The notes under the pieces were generated by a model. That model had not been told where the DNA came from. It worked only from the letters and a program-made list of their open reading frames with translations, and did no database searches. Source: Rikenellaceae bacterium (GTDB taxonomy: Bacteria; Bacteroidota; Bacteroidia; Bacteroidales; UBA932). From it: 40,252 bases of DNA. Position 1 is the first letter of the stretch; every line of letters starts with the position of its first letter. The translations under genes and the position numbers were made by a program. The stretch covers positions 1 to 40,252 of the forward strand of contig CAAGNP010000009.1 of NCBI GenBank assembly GCA_900771335.1. The letters are read 5' to 3'. Of the stretch, positions 32,175 through 40,252 are shown piece after piece.

Positions 32175-32768
32175 TCAGATATTCTGAAGTTCCTGAATCT
32201 GTTTCAGAATCTCTGCCGATTTGGCGACAATCTTACGATTTATACGATAGCCTACGAATCCACCTATTATGACACCGACCGCTGAACCGCTAAGAAATCC
32301 CATCTGCATCGGACTGGGCTCCATATTCGTAAGTACCTCAAAGGCCAGCCATGACACCCACAAAAGGATCAATGGAAGTCCTATCTTTATCCACTCGTGA
32401 TAATGTGTCTTTACTTTATTCAATTTCTCCGCTACATCCACCAGATTTCCATGGGTAAAATCCATATTCTTCAATGTACATCTCTGCTTAATCGTAATCC
32501 ATAAGCAAACTGCCAACATAATATCTGTAGCCACGATAAAATACAACGAGAGTCCGTATTTATAAAATATCCATGTGCAATAGGGTACTGAAAGCATACC
32601 GACAAAGATGGTTGCCGCTATTATTCTCGTCATATCCGACCTCTTGGAGATCATCGAATTACGGATATGGGTATCGCTGATAATGGTCTGTTTATCAAGT
32701 TTCTTCTTGAGAATCGCCACCTGTGAGCGCATCTCTTCAAGTTCCTGAGAGTATATATTATTTTCCAT
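32175..32768 (-). CDS. Membrane protein encoded with the ECF sigma factor
   Basis: A 197-residue protein of unrecognised family. Residues 8-30 form a short coiled coil (LEEMRSQVAILKKKLDKQ). Four hydrophobic segments follow, near 47-68, 74-93, 128-146 and 153-175, and a charged helix closes the protein. It lies 12 bp after the sigma factor on the same strand, the place where an anti-sigma factor is often encoded. It has no zinc-binding anti-sigma signature or FecR-like domain, so a regulatory role is only suggested by position. Confidence 0.7.
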   Translation of the reverse strand: MENNIYSQELEEMRSQVAILKKKLDKQTIISDTHIRNSMISKRSDMTRIIAATIFVGMLSVPYCTWIFYKYGLSLYFIVATDIMLAVCLWITIKQRCTLKNMDFTHGNLVDVAEKLNKVKTHYHEWIKIGLPLILLWVSWLAFEVLTNMEPSPMQMGFLSGSAVGVIIGGFVGYRINRKIVAKSAEILKQIQELQNI

Positions 32769-32780
32769 GTTCTGTACAAT

Positions 32781-33254
32781 TTATTCGTTTGACATTTTTT
32801 TAAGCTGTTCCTTGATCCTGACAAGACGTACCGACACATTCTTGGCCGATATTCCGACAATTGCCCCAATCTCATCATAACTGAGATTCTCCAGCCACAG
32901 AAGGACTATGGCACGGTCAAATGGTCCGAGTTTATTGATGCGATCCCTTAGCATTTGCACCTGCTTTGACTCATCGTCCGAGTCAGAGAACAAATTGATA
33001 TCCATCGTCAGGGGCAGTGTCTCCACCATGCGACTCTTTTTTCTTTCAGATGATATGCAGGTATTCAGGCTGATACGATATATCCAGGTCCTGACATTGC
33101 TCTCACCCCTAAATTTTGGGAATCCCTTCCAGAGATTTATCAGAATCTCCTGAAAGAGATCTGCCACCTCTTCGGGATTGTTTGAGAACATATAGCAGAC
33201 AGTATATATCGTCCCCTTATGCTCCCTTACGGTTTGTGCGAATTCCAATTCCAT
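32781..33254 (-). CDS. ECF-type RNA polymerase sigma factor
   Basis: A 157-residue sigma-70 family protein with regions 2 and 4 only. Region 2 contains NPEEVADLFQEILINLWKG and FRGESNVRTWIYRISLNTC (core binding and -10 recognition). Region 4 contains LGPFDRAIVLLWLENLSYDEIG and ISAKNVSVRLVRIKEQLKK, the -35 helix-turn-helix. Such factors are usually held by a membrane anti-sigma factor; the membrane protein gene 12 bp downstream is the only candidate partner here. Its regulon is unknown. Confidence 0.92.
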   Translation of the reverse strand: MELEFAQTVREHKGTIYTVCYMFSNNPEEVADLFQEILINLWKGFPKFRGESNVRTWIYRISLNTCISSERKKSRMVETLPLTMDINLFSDSDDESKQVQMLRDRINKLGPFDRAIVLLWLENLSYDEIGAIVGISAKNVSVRLVRIKEQLKKMSNE

Positions 33255-33329
33255 ACTTTTTTGATTCTTTTGTTTTGCACATTAGACGCCCGATTCAGCT
33301 ATTTGCTACAAGTCTGAGGCAAATATTTT

Positions 33330-33782
33330 TCATTTTCCCCTTTTGCTCATGCGATTGGCCACAAACATCAGGACAATACTGAGGAGGAAAAGGGCAGCAG
33401 CAATATTATGGGTCAGGCCCCAACCTTTTGTATTGAATATGTAGAGGCAGGGGGCGAGGAAGAGGAGGATGGAGAGCAATATCAGGGGCGTATAATATTT
33501 TGACGAATATTGCGTTGCAATGTCCTCGCTGCCATCTTTTGGGCAGACATGGGAATTATCATTTGCCCGCTGGCTCACTGCAGGGGCAATCAGCTCCATT
33601 GCCCTTTCATAGTCCTGCCCGGCCACATATATGGCAATGCCGGGGAGAGGGCCGTACGCACCTGTCCTCTGGTCCGCCGTCTCATCGTGGAGACGGAACG
33701 CAATACCATTGACCTCCAATATATTTGCCACCACATTGGCCTTGACGCTGCCGTCGCATCTGTATAGCAGTTTCTCGTCCAT
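33330..33782 (-). CDS. DUF2007-like protein with two C-terminal membrane helices
   Basis: A 150-residue protein. Residues 1-70 resemble DUF2007 (LLYRCDGSVKANVVANILEV, then AIYVAGQDYERAMELI), a small alpha/beta domain also called prokaryotic signal-transducing protein. A single CPKDG follows near 80, half of a zinc ribbon. Two membrane helices (about 97-116 and 125-143) end in a basic tail. Function unknown. The YdeI-like gene lies 8 bp upstream on the same strand. Confidence 0.75.
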   Translation of the reverse strand: MDEKLLYRCDGSVKANVVANILEVNGIAFRLHDETADQRTGAYGPLPGIAIYVAGQDYERAMELIAPAVSQRANDNSHVCPKDGSEDIATQYSSKYYTPLILLSILLFLAPCLYIFNTKGWGLTHNIAAALFLLSIVLMFVANRMSKRGK

Positions 33783-33790
33783 TGTCCTTC

Positions 33791-34357
33791 CTAATAATCC
33801 AAGAGCCTTCCGTAATCATTCCAATCGCCGTAGAGCTTCGCTCGGCGGGTCTGCTCAATCAGGCGGGCAAGGGCCTTCTCGTATGCCTCGGGGTGCCTCT
33901 TTTTGCTGAAAGCCACATTGTACGCCCGTATCCGCTGATAGAGTGGGGGGAACTGGGTGAAATTGGTCCAAACTCCTGCATCCTTCAGAGCTGCAACCAC
34001 TTCCGGATCCACCTCGAAGCGGGCAATATCCATTTCGGGGAGTGCATCCCTCCCTGCCTGGGTCATCAGCCCCAGTTTCTCAAGCCTACGGCAACGCTCC
34101 TTGTTCAGCTCTGTCCAAGGGCTGTTCTTCCTCCTGGGGGAAAACCGCTGCATAGTGACCCCGTCAATCTTTTTCATCACGCTGTCAATCCACCCGAAGC
34201 ACAATGCCTCCTCGACTGCATCCAGATAATAAAGGCAATTGTCATCGGCAGGTCTGCCCCGCTTGACCGGCACCCAGCACTCCACCTGGCTCCCCGCATT
34301 CCCCTGCAGCCACTCACGGAACTCTCCGCGGCTATTGATATTTAGGATATTGTTCAT
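33791..34357 (-). CDS. YdeI/OmpD-associated family protein
   Basis: A 188-residue cytoplasmic protein, starting at the ATG at 34357; the longer frame adds a poor N-terminus. The conserved signature EFREWLQGN, then LYYLDAVEEALCFGWIDSV, then RFSPRRKNSPWTELNKERC is the YdeI family pattern, known in Bacillus and many other bacteria and linked to peptide or bacteriocin resistance without a defined mechanism. It is followed by the DUF2007-like gene after 8 bp. Confidence 0.88.
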   Translation of the reverse strand: MNNILNINSRGEFREWLQGNAGSQVECWVPVKRGRPADDNCLYYLDAVEEALCFGWIDSVMKKIDGVTMQRFSPRRKNSPWTELNKERCRRLEKLGLMTQAGRDALPEMDIARFEVDPEVVAALKDAGVWTNFTQFPPLYQRIRAYNVAFSKKRHPEAYEKALARLIEQTRRAKLYGDWNDYGRLLDY

Positions 34358-34371
34358 AATTGTTGGAATTA

Positions 34372-34430
34372 AAAGTATTGGCTGCAATGAAACAGGCCGG
34401 AGAGCCTCTTAATGCAGGTAAGACAGCAGA
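34372..34430 (+). pseudogene. Remnant of a small winged-helix gene paralogue
   Basis: These 59 bp match codons 7-25 of the winged-helix gene at 27178 (VLAAMKQAGEPLNAGK) with most changes in third codon positions. The rest of the gene, including the recognition helix and stop, is missing; the match stops in GCAGA. The pattern of silent changes shows it was once a functional second copy. Confidence 0.75.
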
Positions 34431-34459
34431 CATGCTGCAAGCAAGAAGTTTTTTTTCAT
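34409..34459 (-). pseudogene. Orphan signal-peptide fragment
   Basis: A 16-codon frame, MKKNFLLAACLLSYLH then stop, begins 8 bp after the SLH gene stop on the same strand. It looks like the first half of a secretion signal. Its last codons are antisense to the winged-helix remnant, so a break near 34430 has joined two unrelated gene pieces. Confidence 0.4.
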
Positions 34460-34467
34460 AGTGAGTA

Positions 34468-37400
34468 TTATTTTAAAGCTCTGTACATGATGTTGATAAC
34501 ATCCGCCTTACTTATGGTCTTTTTCGGAGAAAATTTATTTCGCTCGGTGGCTCCCATGATTCCGTTAACATGAGACCATGCCAATGCCCTACCAAAATCA
34601 CTTTGATGACTATCGATATCAAGGTATTGATTCACCTGAATTCCTTCCGGACATCCAAGATACTTCCAAAGACTTATGACAAACTCACCTCTGGTAAGGG
34701 CTGTCTGCGGCGCAAAAGAGCTTCCGTTTATGATACCCTTCTCACTTGCCCAAAGAGCTGCGTCATAATGTGAATCAGTATCTTTTACATCAGAGAACGG
34801 ATTTGCAGCAGATGATTTTGGCGATCCGGCCATATTCCAAAGGAAGGTTATAAGTTGTACTCTTGTACAAGTCTTCTCTGGTGAGAACGTTGTACCTGAA
34901 ACAATGCCTTTATCAAATGCCCACTTGACCGCATCTGCATACCATACATCCTCTTTTACATCAGTAAATGTTCCCACATTAGTCGGCTCGACATTGTACT
35001 TATTTCCAGGATGTGTATCTTCAGGGATTGCAGCGAGAACCTTTCGACCGAGTGTAGCAGATGTTTTCCACATCGTGCCAGCAACGGAATTTCCGTTAGT
35101 ATAGCAGTTTCGTACAAACTCTTTACCATATGGAATTACAGCATTTGATTGGGACAGAATAGGGTCCATAGAACAACCATCACTGCTATAGTCAAACTCA
35201 TTTCCTATAATGACACCTGTATTGTAGCAGTTTTCAAGATGTATATCTGAAACTGAACCGCCAAAAATACCACATGCCATTCTGCCGATAATCTGTCCTG
35301 AATTGTAACAGTTCTGGATAAAAGAAGTCTGTTCTGTGTTGTAATGATGAATACCACCGATTTCACGAATGAATGCAAATGCGCTGATACCTGCAGCATA
35401 AGTCGCATTATTTTGCTGCAGCAGGTCAGTCAGATCCAATGGGAGGGTTATATTTCCACTGTTATAGCATTCGTGGATATGGGTTTCTCCCATTGCGGAG
35501 ATTATACCTGCTCCGTATATTTCATATTTACAGTTTTGAACATTTACGGTTATATCCGAATCGTTGAAGCATTTCTCGATATGTACGAATTCCAAAGTTT
35601 TTCTGACTTTACAGTCTGCATGAAAGGCACCGCCGCCGAAAGAGCATAGACCACCTGCATGTATGTGGATGTAAGGAGCATCATCGGGCAATTCTCCCCA
35701 TTCACCAGTTGGTTTATAAGCATCGTTGCACTTAACGTTGATATTGATCTTACCCCCTTTGGAATAGCAGTTGAGGAAATCGACGCCCTGGTTCATACCG
35801 CCGCTGATTGCTGCAGCATATAGGCGAAGAACGGTCTTGACATCTGTATAATTGATATCAATATTGAAGTTCACGACTCCAAGGTTCTTGATCTTATATT
35901 TGGCAGGATTGGTTCCGACATTTGCAAACAGGCCATATGCCCGCCAGTTTTCACCCTCTGTCAAATGCGGCGTAGGTTCGTTGATCACAATCTGCATACC
36001 AGATACAACGTGGCCGTTACCATCGAACGAACCGTAGAAAGTATGGGCACCTTTATCAGCCTTGTCCCAGCCAGGCAGGAAACCATAAGATGCAGTACCA
36101 CCGATAGGTACCCAGTTGCCCCAATCTGAAAGGTCAATGTCGGCAATGAGTTTATAATGGTTTGAAGGACCCTTGCGAACTGCATTCAGTTGCTCTGCTG
36201 TTTCAATAAGGTACGGATCTTCAAATGTTCCGCTACCACCGGCAAACTGGAAAGGACTATCAACTATTACAGCTGGTGCTCCATCGTATTTTGCTCCGTA
36301 TTTAATGTCCTTCAGACATGATTTCGGTATAAATTCCTTGTTATGAACAAGACACCACTCGCCGACAAGTCCGGGAATATCGTCTGTGAGATCGTCATCA
36401 AGGATGTCAATTGACAGAATTTTATAATTGCTTGGATATTCAGATCTCTTGGCATCTTTCACCATCACACCATTTATGTCTCTGGACTGTTCTGTAGTAG
36501 GATATGCATAAAATGCACGCATATTATTGTCGACAAATCTTTCTACCAGGATGTCTCCATACCTGAGTTTCCTGGTCCAATAGTCGAAAAGAGGTGCGTT
36601 GATTTGAGCAGTAGCGACAGGTGTGAGATTCATAGTGCTGATTTTATTCTTATACTCCTTCATTGCGGGAGTAATCCTGACATCATATCCCATGTCACCT
36701 GTGAATGCAGTAAGGTATACCTTGACTGTTTTTGAATCAGTACGCTTGAATCCAGTGGTGTTTTCTGCCTGGGGTGTACGGTCGTTGAGTTTAAGTTTCT
36801 TGTCAAAATAATAGCCCTCTTTTGCCTTGAATGTCGCAACAGCTGTTGTAAACATAAAAGGTTCAACTCCGTCAGGATGCTCATATTTAACATCAAAAAG
36901 TAAGTAATTTTCTCTAGATAGGGTAGCGTCGTCTACTGCCTTATAATGAGGCTTGCCGTCTTTGACAACAAGAAGCCATGTTTTCATTGTGGTGATAGGG
37001 ACATCTGTCGGATTCACTACCGGCTTGTCACCAATCTTTTTGTTAACTTTATTTTTGACATCTTGCTTTACCGCATTTCCTGCACTGCTGTCTGAATTCT
37101 TAAGCTTCCATGTATAATTTACTGTAATGTTTTTTTTACTGACTTTTGCAACCTTTGCTTTATGGCCATTGATGGTGACATTAATATTGGAAGACATTGA
37201 AAAGACATTGGATGAACTGGCCTTGATTCTCAACTTGACAGTCATCGTGTAATCTCTACCTTGAACGAATGCACCGTTATCAAATTCGCCATTCCACTGC
37301 ACTTCATAAACCTCCGTACTTGCAGTTGCCGGAACACTCGCCTTATAGGAAGGCTTTTTACCCACCTGCGGCTGTGTAGTGGTGATTACAATTTTTGTAA

Positions 37401-37473
37401 CATTGGCTGCAAATGTGGCCACTGGGGAAAATATAGCGATTATGCATGCTATCAGCAAGACAACTTTTTTCAT
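34468..37473 (-). CDS. Large secreted SLH/GLUG-repeat surface protein
   Basis: A 1001-residue protein with a signal peptide (1-22). Residues 23-410 are beta-rich and include two similar Bacterial-Ig-like stretches. From about 415, GTFEDPYLIETAEQLNAV and HTFYGSFDGNGHVVSGM start a parallel beta-helix-like part with GLUG-type and NCYNSG repeats up to about 815. Three SLH domains follow (836-892, 893-949 and 950-1001): FTDVKEDVWYADAVKWAFDK, FSDVKDTDSHYDAALWASEK, and a shorter third. SLH triplets bind pyruvylated cell-wall polymers in Gram-positive bacteria; their presence in a Bacteroidota context is odd. The sequence is visibly AT-richer than its neighbours and lies among gene remnants, consistent with transfer from a Clostridia-like donor. 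Confidence 0.85.
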   Translation of the reverse strand: MKKVVLLIACIIAIFSPVATFAANVTKIVITTTQPQVGKKPSYKASVPATASTEVYEVQWNGEFDNGAFVQGRDYTMTVKLRIKASSSNVFSMSSNINVTINGHKAKVAKVSKKNITVNYTWKLKNSDSSAGNAVKQDVKNKVNKKIGDKPVVNPTDVPITTMKTWLLVVKDGKPHYKAVDDATLSRENYLLFDVKYEHPDGVEPFMFTTAVATFKAKEGYYFDKKLKLNDRTPQAENTTGFKRTDSKTVKVYLTAFTGDMGYDVRITPAMKEYKNKISTMNLTPVATAQINAPLFDYWTRKLRYGDILVERFVDNNMRAFYAYPTTEQSRDINGVMVKDAKRSEYPSNYKILSIDILDDDLTDDIPGLVGEWCLVHNKEFIPKSCLKDIKYGAKYDGAPAVIVDSPFQFAGGSGTFEDPYLIETAEQLNAVRKGPSNHYKLIADIDLSDWGNWVPIGGTASYGFLPGWDKADKGAHTFYGSFDGNGHVVSGMQIVINEPTPHLTEGENWRAYGLFANVGTNPAKYKIKNLGVVNFNIDINYTDVKTVLRLYAAAISGGMNQGVDFLNCYSKGGKININVKCNDAYKPTGEWGELPDDAPYIHIHAGGLCSFGGGAFHADCKVRKTLEFVHIEKCFNDSDITVNVQNCKYEIYGAGIISAMGETHIHECYNSGNITLPLDLTDLLQQNNATYAAGISAFAFIREIGGIHHYNTEQTSFIQNCYNSGQIIGRMACGIFGGSVSDIHLENCYNTGVIIGNEFDYSSDGCSMDPILSQSNAVIPYGKEFVRNCYTNGNSVAGTMWKTSATLGRKVLAAIPEDTHPGNKYNVEPTNVGTFTDVKEDVWYADAVKWAFDKGIVSGTTFSPEKTCTRVQLITFLWNMAGSPKSSAANPFSDVKDTDSHYDAALWASEKGIINGSSFAPQTALTRGEFVISLWKYLGCPEGIQVNQYLDIDSHQSDFGRALAWSHVNGIMGATERNKFSPKKTISKADVINIMYRALK

Positions 37474-37704
37474 GGTAAATCTCTTTGGAATGTCACTTAA
37501 TTTTATTTTGTAAATATAGTGACTAAAAATTTAATCACAAGCAAGTGGCCCAGTGGAAGCAAAACAAACCGCCAACGCTTGCATATCCGCAAGGATAACC
37601 AACCAGTTACATCCAATCAGGTTTATGCCGTTATCTGCCGCTTTCCCGATATGTTGGGCGGGCTTGAACTTCAGGCAACGCTTAACTTACCATTGGGTTG
37701 TTAA
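37474..37704. other. Intergenic region with no supported gene
   Basis: Holds an inverted repeat GTCACT/AGTGAC (37492-37497 and 37518-37523) upstream of the SLH gene around a TATATTTA that weakly resembles a -7 box. It also holds one copy of a 16-bp direct repeat. The stretch 37540-37690 is open in two frames but has no start context, motif or recognisable family. Confidence 0.5.
37653..37668 (+). repeat. 16-bp direct repeat, left copy
   Basis: GTTGGGCGGGCTTGAA occurs here, 37 bp beyond the stop of the triple-FISUMP gene, and again at 39789-39804 beyond its start. Confidence 0.65.
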
Positions 37705-39672
37705 TTACTCTACAAATACGGGACGGATGCTAAATGCTTCGTTGCGAAGTGAGCCCCCATTCATATTTACGTTTGGGAATTGATGGCTAAAGCCCAGTGC
37801 GTAAGAGAAGCTTGAACCCTCTGCATTAGTTGAACTCCAGTACTTACCCTCGTAATCTACATCGAGCGGTCTTTGGTATGGGTCGTGGTGGTTTTTATAG
37901 CACGAGCCGCTGGCGATAATGAATATCCAATTATCATTAACTTTGCTAATCACTTTGTAGCCATTACGACCGCAGAGGTTTGTCCACTCCCATGTGCAGT
38001 TCTCGATAAGTTCATTGAACTGCTCAAGTGTTGGAGTCTGCCAGCCACTGCCCCAGTTTGCTGTAGCGGCATCGTACTGTGGATTACCGCATACTATAGG
38101 GACTGAGTGACCTACAAGATTATTCTTGTGAGCATCTGTCTGGTGCACGGTTGTAATTTCGCCCCACTGATAGTAGTTTCCGTCCTCATCAGCGTGTTTG
38201 GCGCCCAAGTTGCAATTTGCCCAGCGAGTACCCGATGGCAGACCGAGGTCCACATAGTCGTGATCATTGTGCTGACCAGATACAGGGGTCTTGAGGTGTG
38301 AAGCTTTGTCAAGAACTGGGCGAATAGCTTGACCATAGTAGCGGCAACCGCCACCCGCAACGCACTCTGCAGCACCAAAGGCGATGCCGTGAGCACCGTT
38401 GTAATCCGCTGGGGTAGAAGCCCAATAGTTACCGCAGCCATTTGCATTGCTATGGCTGGTGCCATCCTTATAACCAGTTGTAGGCAGATAGATAACCTCG
38501 TTGTTGTATTTGCTTGTGAGTTTTGCTACCCAGCGACCATCAAGTTTAATATAATCAAAATAGCAGCAGTCAATAAGCTCGCGCACCTGCTCGCCTGTAG
38601 GCATCTTCCAGCCACCTCCCCAGTTGACATACGCAACATCGAAGGGAGTGCCTGCAATGTCTCCCGGGTTAGGGTCGTTGTTAAACTTGCTATTTGCCTC
38701 AGTATAGCTTGATTTGGTCAGAACCTCACCCCACGAATAGAGTTTTCCTGCCTGCGAAGGCGTTGTTGCTCCCACATTGCAAGTTGCCCAGCGCGTACCT
38801 GATGGAAGAGCTAAATCAACCCATTCGTGACCACCAACTGTGCCCTTTACCTCTCTGGGAATCTTGTTAGGTCTATCCATAACTGGGTGTATAAAACATC
38901 CTATGTAGCGCTGTGCAAGCATAACGGAGCCATTGTCGCTGCTTGAGAACTTAAATATATGGGCTGTGTAGTTGTCTGGACCAGACTCTGAGAGCCAGTA
39001 GTAACCCTCATCTTTGTAGTTATGGTTCCACCCTTCGCGGTAGCCGCAAACCTCCATAAATATGGACTGACCGTTAATGCGGCTGGTGAACTTCATACCA
39101 GTAATGCCACCCTCGGTAGTAAACTCTCTGTCGCAGTGTGCCATAAGCTCCATAAGGTCTTGAAGTTTAGGTATGCGCCAGCCACGACCCATATAACGAC
39201 TTGTTACATCGTAATTGTGGTTACCAGAGATACTGCCGTTGCTAATATCCTGACCATAGAATTTGTAATTGCCGATACAGTACTCCGCCTCTGTACTTAT
39301 ATCGCCCCAAGAGTATGCGTCTCTATACCACATCCTCGGTGCCCATCTTACGCCTGATGGCAGACCGAGGTCAACCCACGGATGGCTATTATAACTCTTA
39401 CCTGTAGTAGGCTCATTGGGGTTGTACTGATAGGTGGCATCGGTCTCCTGAGGTTCAGGCAGTTCCGTAGCCATAAACATCTCTCCGACCTGCTCCTGTT
39501 GTTGCTGACCACCATTGTTGCGATTATATGCCGACCTTTGCGGCCTGTTCTGCGCACTCTTCTTGATGCTATTTATAACACTACGTCCGATGCTTCTGAG
39601 GCTCTGTGCTGAGGCATCTGTTGTGCTAAATGATAGTAGCACTACCATAATGGCAATGATAACTCTTCTCAT
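37705..39672 (-). CDS. Secreted protein with three FISUMP-type domains
   Basis: A 655-residue exported protein. The ATG at 39672 gives a signal peptide (1-22, ending DASAQ); the longer frame before it is polar and overlaps the promoter. After a glutamine/asparagine-rich linker come three related domains of about 175 residues, near 97-272, 285-465 and 478-655. Each opens with (H)xxVDLGLPSGxRWA, has YSWGE or YQWGE, then WGxGWxxPTxxQ, and closes with IRPV or IHPV. This is the Fibrobacter succinogenes major paralogous (FISUMP) domain, of a lectin-like fold, common in secreted Bacteroidota proteins. Ligand unknown. No type IX sorting domain is seen. Confidence 0.85.
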   Translation of the reverse strand: MRRVIIAIMVVLLSFSTTDASAQSLRSIGRSVINSIKKSAQNRPQRSAYNRNNGGQQQQEQVGEMFMATELPEPQETDATYQYNPNEPTTGKSYNSHPWVDLGLPSGVRWAPRMWYRDAYSWGDISTEAEYCIGNYKFYGQDISNGSISGNHNYDVTSRYMGRGWRIPKLQDLMELMAHCDREFTTEGGITGMKFTSRINGQSIFMEVCGYREGWNHNYKDEGYYWLSESGPDNYTAHIFKFSSSDNGSVMLAQRYIGCFIHPVMDRPNKIPREVKGTVGGHEWVDLALPSGTRWATCNVGATTPSQAGKLYSWGEVLTKSSYTEANSKFNNDPNPGDIAGTPFDVAYVNWGGGWKMPTGEQVRELIDCCYFDYIKLDGRWVAKLTSKYNNEVIYLPTTGYKDGTSHSNANGCGNYWASTPADYNGAHGIAFGAAECVAGGGCRYYGQAIRPVLDKASHLKTPVSGQHNDHDYVDLGLPSGTRWANCNLGAKHADEDGNYYQWGEITTVHQTDAHKNNLVGHSVPIVCGNPQYDAATANWGSGWQTPTLEQFNELIENCTWEWTNLCGRNGYKVISKVNDNWIFIIASGSCYKNHHDPYQRPLDVDYEGKYWSSTNAEGSSFSYALGFSHQFPNVNMNGGSLRNEAFSIRPVFVE

Positions 39673-39713
39673 ACTGAGGTGTGTGTTGATAGGGCTTATT
39701 TTAATGTCTTTCA

Positions 39714-39744
39714 CAAAGTTAGCATTTATTTTGCTATTGTGCAA
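39714..39744 (-). promoter_or_regulatory. Promoter for the FISUMP gene
   Basis: TAACTTTG on the reverse strand (39714-39721) with a TTATTG-containing -33 region about 20 bp upstream. It lies 41 bp before the ATG at 39672, which excludes the longer reading frame. Confidence 0.6.
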
Positions 39745-39788
39745 TAAACTTTCGCAAGTTGACAAAAGCATCCTGCCGAACGCTAATG

Positions 39789-39804
39789 GTTGGGCGGGCT
39801 TGAA
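39789..39804 (+). repeat. 16-bp direct repeat, right copy
   Basis: Identical to 37653-37668. The remainder of 39745-39964 shows no gene; it carries only this repeat and a weak TGCCG/CGGCA hairpin at 39877-39892. Confidence 0.65.
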
Positions 39805-39964
39805 GCGGGTTCAGCGAGAGTTTGAGGATCTGCTTGCAGTCCTCATATTCTCGCCCGTGCGGTGGGTATAGAAGGTTGCCGACTGACCGGCAGGGAAGTG
39901 GGCAAGTGCCGATTTTTATATAATATTTTCATTTACCTCTTGACTCGTACCTTAGGGCATGTTT

Positions 39965-39972
39965 TATATTTG
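39965..39972 (+). promoter_or_regulatory. -7 promoter box for the MerR gene
   Basis: TATATTTG followed by CAGG, 17 bp before the ATG at 39990, with TTG about 22 bp upstream. Confidence 0.55.
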
Positions 39973-39989
39973 CAGGCAAATAACGCGTT

Positions 39990-40252
39990 ATGAATAGAAA
40001 TGGATTAAAAATCGGGGAGTTTTCACGCCTTTGTCGTGTCACTGTGAGGGCTCTAAGGCATTATGAGAAGATTAAACTGCTTGTGCCAGAGATCATTGAC
40101 TATAGTACCGGTTATCGGTATTATTCTGTGAGTCAGATGCAGAAGGCTATGAATATTGTCAAGTTGAAAGGACTTGGATTCAGTCTTGAAGAGATTCGTG
40201 CGATGTATGATTCCGAGACTCAACGTCCTTCAATAGACATAGATCGGAAGAG
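39990..40252 (+). CDS. MerR-family transcriptional regulator, 3'-truncated by window end
   Basis: Eighty-seven residues are visible. They begin MNRNGLKIGEFSRLCRVTVR and show the MerR winged helix: KIGEFSRLCRVTVRALRHYEKI, then YRYYSVSQMQKAMNIVKLKGLGFSLEEI. The effector-binding or metal-binding C-terminus is outside the window, so the inducer is unknown. MerR proteins bend DNA at promoters with overlong spacers. The gene has its own -7 box. Confidence 0.9.
   Translation, partial: MNRNGLKIGEFSRLCRVTVRALRHYEKIKLLVPEIIDYSTGYRYYSVSQMQKAMNIVKLKGLGFSLEEIRAMYDSETQRPSIDIDRK

Noticed and set aside
37519..37704. 61-residue plus-strand ORF between the SLH and FISUMP genes
   Set aside because: No family signal, start context or promoter; a second frame is open over the same stretch.
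37705..39672. Diversity-generating retroelement target (lectin-like fold)
   Set aside because: No reverse transcriptase, template repeat or mutagenesis-marked C-terminus is present in the window.

Overview
The window looks like a chromosomal segment from a member of the Bacteroidota, most likely Bacteroidales. The evidence is a -7 box of the form TAnnTTTG upstream of many genes, weak Shine-Dalgarno sites, a SusC-like TonB-dependent receptor under a TPP riboswitch, GH84 and GH3 glycosidases, FISUMP-type repeat proteins, and families such as DUF4080 radical SAM and DUF4234. I cannot name a genus. No rRNA, tRNA, CRISPR array, intact transposase or phage gene was found.

Layout. 1-7.15 kb: end of a CDF cation transporter, a GNAT acetyltransferase, a rhodanese/EEP-nuclease/metallophosphoesterase fusion, an MscS-type channel, and a TonB receptor whose leader is a TPP riboswitch (probable outer-membrane thiamin uptake). 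7.17-8.15 kb: a decayed metallophosphoesterase followed by a block of structured repeats. 8.2-23.0 kb: secreted M28 peptidase, DUF4234 protein, then a reverse-strand run of GH84, purT, HAD phosphatase and B12-binding radical SAM; facing them are an esterase-GH3 fusion, an MMPL exporter, a membrane-anchored metallophosphoesterase and a small deoxyribosyltransferase-like protein. 23.0-24.8 kb: a second repeat block around a near-duplicate HAD phosphatase. 24.8-31.5 kb: WYL regulator, exported Fe-S aldo/keto reductase, 59-residue winged-helix protein, a three-gene set (beta-barrel, hendecad-repeat microprotein, unknown protein), an AraC regulator, and a DUF1648/zinc-ADH/Cys-rich trio. 31.5-32.2 kb: a third, purely repetitive block. 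32.2-34.4 kb: ECF sigma factor with a membrane partner, a DUF2007-like protein and a YdeI-like protein. 34.4-40.25 kb: gene remnants, a 1001-residue SLH/GLUG surface protein that looks foreign, a secreted triple-FISUMP protein flanked by a 16-bp direct repeat, and the start of a MerR regulator.

The most unusual feature is the intergenic DNA. At least five classes of hairpin repeat recur with exact spacing. One is a 28-bp hairpin repeated every 51 bp at three loci (6, 2 and 4 units). Another is a 33-bp hairpin pair 86 bp apart at two loci. A third is a 74-bp tandem hairpin pair, and a fourth a 37-bp tandem repeat. The fifth is a MITE-like element with conserved imperfect terminal inverted repeats and interchangeable internal hairpins (four copies, in both orientations). 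Several classes sit side by side in the same islands. They are not CRISPR and do not look protein-coding. Their role (mobile element, transcript-end structure, RNA, or nucleoid site) cannot be settled from the sequence alone.
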